Assembly: GCF_032461945.1 (NCBI RefSeq)
Contig: NZ_JAWCUD010000013.1
Location: forward strand, 1-64,000
DNA length: 64,000 bases
Origin: Paenibacillus_E violae
GTDB taxonomy: Bacteria > Bacillota > Bacilli > Paenibacillales > NBRC-103111
Direction: 5' to 3'
Positions 1-8,123 of this stretch are shown here, one piece after another (the stretch's first letter is position 1; each line of letters opens with the position of its first letter). The position numbers and the translations under genes are program-made. Under the pieces are notes generated by a model. It worked only from the letters and a program-made list of their open reading frames with translations. It did not search any database and had not been told where the DNA came from.

Positions 1-47
1 GCTTGTTTCTTAAAATCTTCATTATATCGTTGGCGTTGCTCTCCCAT
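1..47 (-). CDS. IS3-family transposase OrfA, N-terminal 15 residues (partial)
   Basis: The minus strand reads MGEQRQRYNEDFKKQ from an ATG at 47, with an AGGAGGG ribosome site 10 bases upstream. RYNEDFKKQ resembles the first helix of the IS3/IS911 OrfA helix-turn-helix (typically RYSxEFKxxAV), which binds the transposon ends. The rest of the gene lies outside the window, so it is not known whether the transposase is intact. Confidence 0.55.
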   Translation of the reverse strand, partial: MGEQRQRYNEDFKKQ

Positions 48-105
48 GGGCGGACACCCTCCTATTCGTTAAGTCTATTATTGGGGTCACTTAACGATGT
101 GTCCA
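1..105 (-). mobile_element. End of an IS3-type insertion sequence running off the left edge
   Basis: Reading leftwards, a segment beginning TGGACACATC at 105 leads after about 60 bases to a transposase-like start codon at 47. IS3-family elements have TG...CA termini and a short leader before orfA, which fits. Only one end is in the window, so the element's length, second inverted repeat and target duplication cannot be seen. The exact terminus at 105 is an inference from the TG start. Confidence 0.4.
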
Positions 106-159
106 CTTCTAATTCTAGCCCCAGTATCCCCTGACACCTGGAAAATGCCCCCTTTCAGA

Positions 160-180
160 GAAATAGCGCCCTGTAGTTCC
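160..180 (+). repeat. Copy of a dispersed GAAATAGCGCCCT repeat
   Basis: The core GAAATAGCGCCCTGTAGTTC is nearly identical to cores at about 50198 and 50484 in the composite repeat downstream of namA. A degenerate version (gaaaatgccccc) lies just before it. It sits in the intergenic strip between the IS end and the next gene's terminator. Confidence 0.5.
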
Positions 181-202
181 TCTAACACGCCATCCTAGCG
201 CA

Positions 203-244
203 TAAAAAAAGGACGACACCGGAGAAATCCCCCCTGCATCGTCC
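203..244 (-). terminator. Rho-independent terminator of the 92-aa gene
   Basis: GGACGA (211-216) pairs with TCGTCC (239-244). Read on the minus strand, the hairpin is followed by a run of seven T (204-210). It lies just downstream of the stop codon at 252. Confidence 0.7.
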
Positions 245-251
245 TCTAACC

Positions 252-530
252 TTAATCCATGTAACCGGCTAATCCATGTTTCATTAAATACGCCATTTCC
301 GCTTCCAAAATGGTATCCACCGCGAGCTCCGTCAATTTCACGTCCGGCCTGCTTAGAATATGATCGATCAAATCGTCGCTGTCGATGTCCACTTCCCCTT
401 TGGCACCTTGTTCAGCCTTCAGAATATACGCTTTCTCATATTTCAGTACGAGCTGGATTTGTTTGGCATCTGCTTTTGATTTTTCTACGATAAATTGAAT
501 AAGCTCTTGTTCATTTATTTCCTTACTCAT
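252..530 (-). CDS. Small conserved hypothetical protein (92 aa)
   Basis: An acidic, probably all-helical cytoplasmic protein with no signal peptide or membrane segment. I do not recognise the family. The start is supported by an AGGAG-like site (ggagatgaaccgtc, minus strand) before the ATG at 530. It appears monocistronic, with its own terminator at 203-244. Its composition (many E, D, K, I and L residues) is normal for the host, and nothing suggests a toxin or phage origin. Confidence 0.6.
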   Translation of the reverse strand: MSKEINEQELIQFIVEKSKADAKQIQLVLKYEKAYILKAEQGAKGEVDIDSDDLIDHILSRPDVKLTELAVDTILEAEMAYLMKHGLAGYMD

Positions 531-689
531 GACGGTTCATCTCCTAATGTCCTATTCGTGTTTATGACTATTGTAGCATAATTGTCAGCTTTTATTTTTT
601 CTGTCAGCCTACACGTCTTGCCAGGCCCATGTTAACATAGAATGAGATGGAAAAACATACCTAAAATACGCACAACAAAGGGGGCTATT

Positions 690-2369
690 ATGGATTTAGA
701 ATTACGAGTAGCCGCATTGGAAAAAAGAGTAAAAGACCTTGAGCTGCTGCTGGACCATGCACTTCACCGACCAAATGCATCAGGATCTGAACGCACAGAG
801 GTATCAGCTCCGGCAAGCGAGCATTCCCAGCCAGCTCCGCGCCCGCCCCTCCAGCAGCAAACCGTTCCCGCCAAAGAGCCCGCTCCCCCAACAGATTGGG
901 AGCACTTGATCGCCCGCGTCTGGTTGCCGCGCATTTTTATCATCGTCTTCCTGCTTGGCGTGCTCTGGGGATTTACAGCAGCCGTAAGTGCCGGCTTCAT
1001 TACAGAACCTGTCCGCTGCATACTCGGAGTTGTCGCAGCAGGTCTCATGTTTTGGCAAGGGGAAGCGCAAATACGCCGCAAACGCACAGCACTGGGGCAA
1101 GTGCTGATAGGCGGAGCGAGCGGGGTTCTGATCTTGTCCCTGTTCGCTGCCCACATGCTGTTCGAGCTGATCCAGTCCTGGCTTGCTTTTGTTCTTTACA
1201 TTGTTTCTATTGCAGCTAGTGTGTTCATAGCGATTCGCCATCGTTCACAAGCTCTCATGATTATTACTTTGCTTGCGGGTTATCTTGTTCCGTTCATGGT
1301 CGATTCTGCGCACCCGAATATGTGGGTTTTCGCTGGCTACGAAGGTCTCTTTTCCATGGCTATGATGTTGTTATCGCTGCGCTACGCCTTCCGAGGCGCT
1401 TATTTCACCGCATTTGGCGTACTTCATCTGCCTTTGCTCATATCGACCTTGCTCAGCCATGCGGCGAGTGACAAACCTGCTGTGCTAACCGTTATCATCT
1501 TGCAGCACCTGCTCCTTTTCAGCATTACACTTCTGCGCTCTCAAGATAGCCGAATTGGACAGCGCATCACGTTGTTCTTAAGCTTTGGCCTCGTTGCGGC
1601 CTGGACATACGGTTTCTACGGCACTGCTCACAGCGATAGGCACGTCTATGAATGGATGCTGGCTCTGTGGTCGCTTTTGTACATCGGTACATCCTCTTGG
1701 CTTTACTTGCAAAAGCGCGCCTTCTCCGTCCATGTATCCATCGCAACGTTCAGCATCTTCTTATGGCTGATTTTCGTCCTGCATGCCGATCAAGCCGGAT
1801 CAGCGCTTTTAGTCGAAGGCGGCATCGCTCTTTGCCTGGGTGTACGCTTCCAAAGCAGGCTGCAGCAAATCAGCGGAGCTCTTACCTATTTCATCGGTAT
1901 GCTGTTCGTTCTCACCCATCCGATCCATGATATAGGATCACATGAAACTTTTGCTTGGTTTGTGCTCGTGGCTACCATCGGCGGCCTTTATGCGTTCTAT
2001 CGCTCTTCTGCTCAAAAAAGCCTTGCGCCGTCGCGCATCTCTCTGCTTTTGCTGTGGATGGCATTCATACTGTTCCTCATCTTCGTCTCACAAGTAACGA
2101 ACGCCTTAACGAAAGCTCTCAATAGTGATTACCAACATCTCGTTCTCTCCGGCGTTTGGGCGATTTATGCGGTGCTCCTTATTGTCGCGGGACTGTTTGT
2201 TCGAAGAGCAAAGGCAAATCTAATCGGCATCCTGTTCTTGTTTGTAACCCTGCTCAAAATTATTTTCATTGATCTTCCTGATGTGTCTACCGCCATTCGT
2301 GCGATCCTGTTTATCGGACTTGGGGCCATTGGAGTTGGGATTTCCAGGTTGTTTTATAAGCGTAAATAA
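690..2369 (+). CDS. DUF2339-type polytopic membrane protein
   Basis: A 559-residue protein. The first ~35 residues (MDLELRVAALEKRVKDLELLL) form a predicted coiled coil, followed by a Pro/Ala/Ser-rich linker (about 40-85). The rest is a near-continuous series of about 14 hydrophobic segments. That order of coiled coil, linker and many membrane spans is typical of DUF2339 proteins, whose function is not known. The ORF is open from 642, but the ATG at 690 has an AAAGGGGGC site 5-8 bases upstream, so I take it as the start. It is followed by a terminator and appears to stand alone. Confidence 0.7.
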   Translation: MDLELRVAALEKRVKDLELLLDHALHRPNASGSERTEVSAPASEHSQPAPRPPLQQQTVPAKEPAPPTDWEHLIARVWLPRIFIIVFLLGVLWGFTAAVSAGFITEPVRCILGVVAAGLMFWQGEAQIRRKRTALGQVLIGGASGVLILSLFAAHMLFELIQSWLAFVLYIVSIAASVFIAIRHRSQALMIITLLAGYLVPFMVDSAHPNMWVFAGYEGLFSMAMMLLSLRYAFRGAYFTAFGVLHLPLLISTLLSHAASDKPAVLTVIILQHLLLFSITLLRSQDSRIGQRITLFLSFGLVAAWTYGFYGTAHSDRHVYEWMLALWSLLYIGTSSWLYLQKRAFSVHVSIATFSIFLWLIFVLHADQAGSALLVEGGIALCLGVRFQSRLQQISGALTYFIGMLFVLTHPIHDIGSHETFAWFVLVATIGGLYAFYRSSAQKSLAPSRISLLLLWMAFILFLIFVSQVTNALTKALNSDYQHLVLSGVWAIYAVLLIVAGLFVRRAKANLIGILFLFVTLLKIIFIDLPDVSTAIRAILFIGLGAIGVGISRLFYKRK

Positions 2370-2397
2370 ACAAGCAATCATTGACTCAATCGAAGGG

Positions 2398-2438
2398 CCT
2401 TCATCGCCACTTATCTTGTGGATATGAGGGTTTTTTTC
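2398..2438 (+). terminator. Terminator after the DUF2339-type gene
   Basis: Imperfect hairpin (CCTTCATcgCCAC against GTGgatATGAGG), followed by seven T. Confidence 0.65.
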
Positions 2439-2597
2439 GCTTTTTCAGGGACAAAATAGAATGTGAACTTTCCTTGAATTCATTGCATTACGTCTAAAAA
2501 TAGCGTATATTTTACACTTGTGGTTATATAAATTTAATATAATATGTATTTATTTACAAATAAATACATTCATACAGATGAAGAGGTGTATCACATT

Positions 2598-3146
2598 ATG
2601 ACTTTGAAACAAACAGCCGCAGGCGTGATCCTGCTTACAATGATGGTGACAGGAGCAGCATGCTCCTCACCAAAAAATACAGCGACTAGCCCGTCTCCAA
2701 GCGCAAGTGCAGCAGCTTCCCCGCAAGCAACAGCTGAAACGCAGGATACGATCAACATGAAAGGCTATATCGGCGCTAGAATTGCTCAAGAGAAAGTCGG
2801 CTTCCTCTTCGGAGAAGCCAAATCCAAAGATGGCAAGCTAATCCTTAACCCTATCGCCGCTGATAGCAAAGAAAAAGCCGTGAAGTTCCTTTCCAGCTAC
2901 TTCGATGCCGCAATGGCTGATAAATTGGCAGCCCACTATTTGACGGAACAGCAAGCGGACGGAGCGATTGTAACAAACCCGACTTCCTTTTTCCCAACAA
3001 ACCTGCTAGATACAACCAAAGCAGATGTCACATTTGACACGGCAAATACGGCGGATCAAGTCAAATTCACGACGAAAGACGGCGCCACTTATACAACGAA
3101 AAAAGTAAACGACAAATTCGTTATGACCGACGTAGCGAAAAAATAA
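2598..3146 (+). CDS. Secreted lipoprotein of unknown function
   Basis: 182 residues. An N-terminal hydrophobic signal ends in the lipobox TGAAC, so Cys22 would be the lipidated residue. A Ser/Pro/Ala/Thr linker follows (about 23-48), then a ~130-residue extracytoplasmic domain without recognised motifs. The frame is open from 2544, but the ATG at 2598 has GAAGAGGTG upstream and starts directly at the signal peptide. An AT-rich promoter region with TATAAT at 2538 precedes it. It is monocistronic with its own terminator. Confidence 0.65.
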   Translation: MTLKQTAAGVILLTMMVTGAACSSPKNTATSPSPSASAAASPQATAETQDTINMKGYIGARIAQEKVGFLFGEAKSKDGKLILNPIAADSKEKAVKFLSSYFDAAMADKLAAHYLTEQQADGAIVTNPTSFFPTNLLDTTKADVTFDTANTADQVKFTTKDGATYTTKKVNDKFVMTDVAKK

Positions 3147-3159
3147 GCATATCGACTTA

Positions 3160-3195
3160 AGACAGGCGAATCTGAGATTCGACCTGTCTTTTTCT
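3160..3195 (+). terminator. Terminator of the lipoprotein gene
   Basis: GACAGGcGAATCT pairs with AGATTCGacCTGTC, followed by TTTTT. Confidence 0.75.
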
Positions 3196-3222
3196 TCAAT
3201 AATGGCCGATACCTTCTCCTAA

Positions 3223-3407
3223 GTTGCACTTTTTGCAACCTAGCGGCATCATGACGGCCGATGCCGCCTTCTACGTTGTACAAAGTGCAATGTAGAAGGC
3301 AGAATAGAGTGGTTTTCACGCTATTTTGATTGAATTCATTGTACTTTGTGCAATGAAGATCCGGTTAGTGGGGTTGAAAGCTGTTTTATGTTGTACAAAT
3401 TACAACA
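3223..3407. repeat. Array of four short hairpin repeats (NTTGYA-N5-TRCAAN)
   Basis: Copies at 3223-3239 (GTTGCA-CTTTT-TGCAAC), 3275-3291 (GTTGTA-CAAAG-TGCAAT), 3339-3355 (ATTGTA-CTTTG-TGCAAT) and 3389-3407 (TGTTGTA-CAAAT-TACAACA). Each has a 5-nt loop, and the loop reads CTTT or CAAA, meaning the unit occurs in both orientations. The ~480 bases between the lipoprotein terminator and the next gene hold these repeats, an unrelated GGGGTAAG/CTTACCCC hairpin (3490-3510) and a terminator. I see no gene. Related copies lie at about 50017 and 50047. Confidence 0.6.
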
Positions 3408-3524
3408 TACATAGACATGGAAGCGAGGGCCCATAGCGAGAGGCGGTCATGCTGAGTAATTGGAATTACTTAGCGCGTAGCAATAATTAGGGGTAAGCTC
3501 CACTTACCCCTTACCCCAAATCTA

Positions 3525-3561
3525 TAAAAAAAGAGACCCACAGCAACGGGCCGCGGGTCTT
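3525..3561 (-). terminator. Terminator of the YtkA-like operon
   Basis: On the minus strand AGACCCGCGGC folds against CTGTGGGTCT, followed by CTTTTTTT. It lies about 120 bases after the stop at 3681. Confidence 0.65.
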
Positions 3562-3680
3562 AAGATATATATATTTTAAAGGGGGTCGAGTTTTATTATA
3601 AGCCCGTTTCATTAAAGCCAGATGAATAACATATTTCTTTTTGATTACAAAATGAAGTTTAAATTGTAAAGGTAACGTCC

Positions 3681-4499
3681 TTATGGCACTTTTATGGTAA
3701 AAGGTACAATAAACACTTCATTCTGACGCTGAAATTGTCCCCAGATTTTATAAACTCCGCTTTTCGGGAAAATAATCGTGAAAGGTGCTGTAGGCCCTGA
3801 ACCCTGCTGCTCATTCGGGTGGACATGGACATACTCCTTCGCATCGGCGCTGATGGCAACCACATGCCCCAAGCTGCCCAGATAGGGCTGCAAATCAGTG
3901 ATCGGCTGTTTCGTCCGGGCATCCTTGATCGTGAAGATCATATCCAGTCCCATCCCCGCCATGAGGTGGTCGAAAGCAAGCGTTACTTCCTTGCCGCCCA
4001 CCTCTTTCGTCAGCGAGGCATCCGGTTGAAGTGCCGCCTGCTTCGGCTCTTTCCCCTTTATTGTGACCCAGTGCGTTTGCACCGTCTCTCCACTTCCCTG
4101 CGGAGTAAAATCAGCAATCAGCTGATAATAGCCGCTGGCAGGGAACTTTGTCTTGACGGTGAATTGGCCTTGACCGACATGCTCCGGATGAAGATGATCA
4201 AAATAAGACAGATCTTTGCTCACCACGATCAAATGCATCAGCTTCTCATGCATGACGTCAAAACGATCAATCGGTTTATTCCATTTATCTTGAATAAGAA
4301 TCGTAATCGTCGCCTCTTCACCCGGCATGTAACGATCCATGGCAACCGAGAAATGCGCAATGGCATCATCGCTGTGGGCATGTGTCGGCATGGCCTCCAT
4401 ATTCCCAGACATCTGCATCCCTGACATATCCATGGTCGTGTTTTGATTCCCGCAGGCGGTTAAGAGAACACCCAAGAGAAGGATGACAAGCTGCTTCAT
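3681..4499 (-). CDS. YtkA/FixH-like exported lipoprotein, Met/His-rich N-terminus
   Basis: 272 residues. A signal peptide (MKQLVILLLGVLLTACG) ends in the lipobox LTAC, and a Met/His-rich segment follows (MDMSGMQMSGNM...HAHSDD). Two beta-rich repeats come next, of the kind seen in YtkA-like domains: the first contains FDVMHEKLMHLIVVSKDLSYFDHLHPE and the second GHVVAISADAKEYVHVHP. The paired H.HP and Met clusters suggest copper binding, but that is inference. The ATG at 4499 overlaps the upstream stop (ATGA), so I prefer it to the longer frame. It is co-transcribed with the membrane protein before it. Confidence 0.65.
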   Translation of the reverse strand: MKQLVILLLGVLLTACGNQNTTMDMSGMQMSGNMEAMPTHAHSDDAIAHFSVAMDRYMPGEEATITILIQDKWNKPIDRFDVMHEKLMHLIVVSKDLSYFDHLHPEHVGQGQFTVKTKFPASGYYQLIADFTPQGSGETVQTHWVTIKGKEPKQAALQPDASLTKEVGGKEVTLAFDHLMAGMGLDMIFTIKDARTKQPITDLQPYLGSLGHVVAISADAKEYVHVHPNEQQGSGPTAPFTIIFPKSGVYKIWGQFQRQNEVFIVPFTIKVP

Positions 4500-5515
4500 T
4501 GATTTCTTCCAGTCGTGAGCGGGGTTGTCAGCATGCTTAATCCCATCGAACAGAGGCCGCAAATAAAGATTGTGCCACCCCACAGCTCAGGAGACCAATC
4601 TAACGTGTGGAACAAGCGCAAATCCGCAAAATACAGGCCCCAGATAAGAACGGGCAGCAGGAAGAAAACACCGCGATACTGCCACGCTCCAGCTTCTTTT
4701 TCTTTGATCGACTTCAAAAGCAAGTCACCGATTATACCGCTTATGAGCAGAATCACGATAGAACCATAGTGTGAGAAGCCATCCAACACAGCCATCAATA
4801 CCGCTTCAAACACAAAGAAATAGGTCACCGTTCCGAAAGGCAGCTTCCACCTTCTCCGTACGAGCATGATCGGCATAACGAGCAGCATCGTTGTCACCAG
4901 GAAATCCACAACCGCTTTAGCCACTGCGTCTTCTTCCCTGGCCATCCACAAATTCTGACGAAACGACCATGCATACATAAGAAAAAAAGCCATCACGGCA
5001 AAGGTCAGCGCTATGGAAGTCAAGGCTGGCAGCAGCCGGCGAAAGCTCGGAGAAACGTCCTTCTCCGCATCGCTCAACGCGCGGTACGGGCTGGTCAGAA
5101 TCATCAGCGCTCCGGTCAATAGAATCAGATGGGTCGGACTTAAGAGAGCCTCAATATTTTTCTCAATGCCAAATATCGTATGCCATAGCATATCGCCGAT
5201 ACCGCCGATGAAAAAGATCAATACACCGGCGACCCCAAGCTTATATCCCGTAGGAATGGACGCTACCCAAGTGCCGTGACGGGATTTCATTTTGTTCTGA
5301 TAAGTAAGGATAAGAATCCAAATCGCACAGGCCAAATAGCCGGAGTACAGAATAGCATGCCATGGCGTAAAAAAGGTCTCAACCGCCCCATGATTATGGG
5401 CAAAGCCATCGATAAACAAGCCGACAATCAGCCACATCCCCATCACCATTGTGACGGCATGTTTGAAAATACCAACAGTACCCGCGGATTGCGCCACTTT
5501 CAGTTGTACCGACAA
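4496..5515 (-). CDS. Polytopic membrane protein, partner of the YtkA-like lipoprotein
   Basis: About 339 residues with eight or more hydrophobic segments. Polar loops carry conserved-looking His residues (FAHNHGAVETFFTPWHAILYSGY; LWHTIFGIEKN; LSPTHLILL). No ATG start is evident. A TTG at 5515 has GGGAG nine bases upstream. Another TTG at 5554 lacks a ribosome site, so the start is uncertain. The gene overlaps the YtkA-like lipoprotein by 4 nt, implying translational coupling. A role in metal or redox handling is only a guess from the partner. Confidence 0.55.
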   Translation of the reverse strand: MSVQLKVAQSAGTVGIFKHAVTMVMGMWLIVGLFIDGFAHNHGAVETFFTPWHAILYSGYLACAIWILILTYQNKMKSRHGTWVASIPTGYKLGVAGVLIFFIGGIGDMLWHTIFGIEKNIEALLSPTHLILLTGALMILTSPYRALSDAEKDVSPSFRRLLPALTSIALTFAVMAFFLMYAWSFRQNLWMAREEDAVAKAVVDFLVTTMLLVMPIMLVRRRWKLPFGTVTYFFVFEAVLMAVLDGFSHYGSIVILLISGIIGDLLLKSIKEKEAGAWQYRGVFFLLPVLIWGLYFADLRLFHTLDWSPELWGGTIFICGLCSMGLSMLTTPLTTGRNQ

Positions 5516-5565
5516 ACGAATCAGCTCCCAACATTTGTCATGATTTCCGTTCAATCATAACACAG

Positions 5566-6354
5566 TTAATCGCCCGATGAGACCCATACAACTCCTTTTT
5601 TCTGCAATTCGTATAACCATTCCTTTGGAGCTGGCACATCGCTGACAATGATATCGATCTCTCTTAAATCTGCAATTTTGTAGAATTGCACGAGCCCGAA
5701 CTTGGAGTGATCGCAGAGCACGATATTTTGCTTGGCATATTTCATCATTTTCTGTGTCAGCTGGCCTTTACTTTCTTCGAAGCCTGTAATCCCTTTGTCC
5801 AGCATCATGCCGTCCACAGATAAAAACGCTTTATCCGCATTGAAATTTTCCACCATCTTCTCAGCCAGTAGACCTGTGACTCTGGAGTGCAGGGCATTTA
5901 CCTTACCGCCAATTAAAAAGATGTCCCCGGTGAACAATCCTTTGTTTTTGTAGTCAATTAACAAGTACAGGGCAGGTATGGAAATTGTTAGAACCGTCAG
6001 GTTTTTCTTGTTTAGTAAATAATCGATGATATGCAAGGTCGTAGTGCCGTCATCGATGAAAATGACGTCATTATCCTCCACGAGGGTGGCTGCTGCACGG
6101 CCGATTTTCCGTTTCTCATCCGCGTACAGCACCTCCCTTTTCAAGTGTGACGGCTCATCTCGGGACAAATTAATTTTGACCGCGCCGCCATATACCCGTT
6201 TGAGCTTATTTTCATCCTCCAACTCTTCCAAATAACGACGTATCGTCTCAGAAGAGACATCCAGTGCCTCGACCAGCTCATTCGTCTTTACTTTGCCATC
6301 CAAATTCAACTGATTGAGAATATAATTCTTTCGCTCTTCACCAATCAAAGACAT
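5566..6354 (-). CDS. DeoR/GlpR-family transcriptional regulator
   Basis: 262 residues. An N-terminal DeoR helix-turn-helix (about 5-60, GEERKNYILNQLNLDGKVKTNELVEALDVSSETIRRYLEELE) is followed by a DeoR sensor domain of the ISOCOT fold (about 75-235) with VIFIDDGTTTLHIIDYL and LCDHSKFG. Such regulators usually bind a phosphorylated metabolite. GGAGGG precedes the ATG at 6354. It is the last gene of the AEP cluster, 47 nt after the permease and on the same strand, so it probably responds to an AEP-pathway metabolite. That assignment is contextual. Confidence 0.75.
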   Translation of the reverse strand: MSLIGEERKNYILNQLNLDGKVKTNELVEALDVSSETIRRYLEELEDENKLKRVYGGAVKINLSRDEPSHLKREVLYADEKRKIGRAAATLVEDNDVIFIDDGTTTLHIIDYLLNKKNLTVLTISIPALYLLIDYKNKGLFTGDIFLIGGKVNALHSRVTGLLAEKMVENFNADKAFLSVDGMMLDKGITGFEESKGQLTQKMMKYAKQNIVLCDHSKFGLVQFYKIADLREIDIIVSDVPAPKEWLYELQKKGVVWVSSGD

Positions 6355-6401
6355 AAGGTTAGACCCTCCAATTTATGCATCACGCTTTGCATGATAGGGC
6401 T

Positions 6402-8123
6402 TTACTTCGACATTTGCCAAGCAGCCGTGCGCTTTTTTACCTTTTTTAAAATAAACTCATAAGACAAACGAACGATAATATTCGTTCCAACGATCAGAGT
6501 AGACATCGCCGCAGCGGCAGCTACGTCGCCTGCATCTTCCATATTCACTAAAGCGACAGCCGCAAGATTCATATCAGCAGCCCGGAGGAACACAACCGCG
6601 GATACCGTAACCATGGAATTAACGAAAAAGTACATCGCAATTTCAATAATGGCCGGAAGAGACATTGGCACTGTTACCCGCATAAATGTTCGGTAGAAAG
6701 GGACACGCATAGACTCCGAAACGAGTTCGAATTCCTTGTCCAGCTTTTTCAGCGCAGTTGTAGCCGTAATGAAGGGAACTGCGTAGAAATGCGTGATGTT
6801 CGCAAGCACGATAATCGCCATGGTGCCATAAATCCAATTCAGCGGATTGCTCGAATCATTAAAGAAGAAAATATAGGCAAGGCCGATAACCATCCCCGGA
6901 AGCGCAAGGGGTAAAATTGACAAGAAGTAACCGACCTGCCGCAATCCTTTCATCGATCTGGTCTTTTCAATCAAATAAGCAAAAACAAAGGTCATAATCA
7001 TCCCCACCACCGCTGTGATGAGTGAAACTTGAAGTGAATTCCAAAACGGCTCCAGACCTGACCCAGCAACACTGGAAAAATCATAATGTTTGAAGCTTAA
7101 GCTGATATTGTACGGCCACACCTTCACTAAGGAAGCAAAAAAGATCGTGAATAACGGCACCAAAATAGCAATCGAGACGATGATACAAAATGTGCGATAA
7201 AATCTGTCCCGAGCTTGTCCTACCGTTACCCGATATGGCGTGGACTTGGAAGAGAGCAGCGAACGTTGTTTGCGTTCTACGAATCGGTCCACAGCAAAAG
7301 CAATGATGGCCGGAATCGTGAGCAGAATCCCCACTGTCGCACCCATGGATAAATTTTGCTGCCCGATAACCTGTTTGTAAATATCCGTGGCAAGCACGTT
7401 AAACTTTCCGCCGATTGCCTGCGGAGCTCCGAAATCCGTAAAGCTGGCTGTGAAACAGACGAAAATGGCGCTGATGAGGCCGTACTTAACGGAGGGCAAA
7501 GTCACCGTAAAAAAGGTCTTCCATTTATTCGCGCCCAGCGATTCCGCGGCCTCATACAGTCGCTGATCGGTCATTGACAAAGCTGTGATAAAAATCAGAA
7601 AAGCTTGAGGAAATAAGTAAATCACTTCCGAGATGACGATCCCAACGGGACCATAAATCGGTACCCTTAGACCAGGCAAAAGTCCGAAAAAACCGTGTGT
7701 AACCATGCCTTGATTCCCAAACAAATAAGTAAGTGCAATCCCATGCATCATCGTCGGTTGAAAAAGCGGCAATAACGCAACGTAGCGGAAATAACTTTTG
7801 CCCCGAATACCCGTACGGCTAATGCCATAGGCATAAACGAATGCGATAACAACGGCAAGTACGGTAGATAGAACTGAAATCCATATCGTGTTTGTTAACG
7901 ATTGAAGTAAGGAAGGCGTAGAGAAATATTGGACAAAGTTAGCCAATCCAATAAACTCCTCATTCTTATTTAGCAAAGATTTGCTAAATAAGAGGATTAA
8001 CGGAATTAAAGTGCTAGTTGTTAAAGTGAGCACGAGCACGACAATCAACACATTTTGTAATGTAAAAAAAGCTCCAAGGTGACGGCGGATCGGCGGATTC
8101 ATGCTGATGATTCCCTTGTTCAT
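6402..8123 (-). CDS. AEP-type ABC transporter permease, two fused permease units
   Basis: 573 residues with about 12 membrane segments. There are two copies of the binding-protein-dependent permease domain in tandem (about 65-280 and 370-560). Each has an EAA-like loop: AAESLGANKWKTFFTVTLPSV in the first and VSESMRVPFYRTFMRVTVPMS in the second. Fused permeases of this kind occur in iron(III) and 2-aminoethylphosphonate importers; the phnW/phnX context favours AEP. The ATG at 8123 overlaps the phnT stop by one base (TAATG). A second ATG at 8102 with AAGGG upstream is an alternative start. Confidence 0.8.
   Translation of the reverse strand: MNKGIISMNPPIRRHLGAFFTLQNVLIVVLVLTLTTSTLIPLILLFSKSLLNKNEEFIGLANFVQYFSTPSLLQSLTNTIWISVLSTVLAVVIAFVYAYGISRTGIRGKSYFRYVALLPLFQPTMMHGIALTYLFGNQGMVTHGFFGLLPGLRVPIYGPVGIVISEVIYLFPQAFLIFITALSMTDQRLYEAAESLGANKWKTFFTVTLPSVKYGLISAIFVCFTASFTDFGAPQAIGGKFNVLATDIYKQVIGQQNLSMGATVGILLTIPAIIAFAVDRFVERKQRSLLSSKSTPYRVTVGQARDRFYRTFCIIVSIAILVPLFTIFFASLVKVWPYNISLSFKHYDFSSVAGSGLEPFWNSLQVSLITAVVGMIMTFVFAYLIEKTRSMKGLRQVGYFLSILPLALPGMVIGLAYIFFFNDSSNPLNWIYGTMAIIVLANITHFYAVPFITATTALKKLDKEFELVSESMRVPFYRTFMRVTVPMSLPAIIEIAMYFFVNSMVTVSAVVFLRAADMNLAAVALVNMEDAGDVAAAAAMSTLIVGTNIIVRLSYEFILKKVKKRTAAWQMSK

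Noticed and set aside
2511..2543. TTTACA followed by TATAAT before the lipoprotein gene, as a PhoP box
   Set aside because: There is only one hexamer; the position 11 bp later reads GGTTAT.
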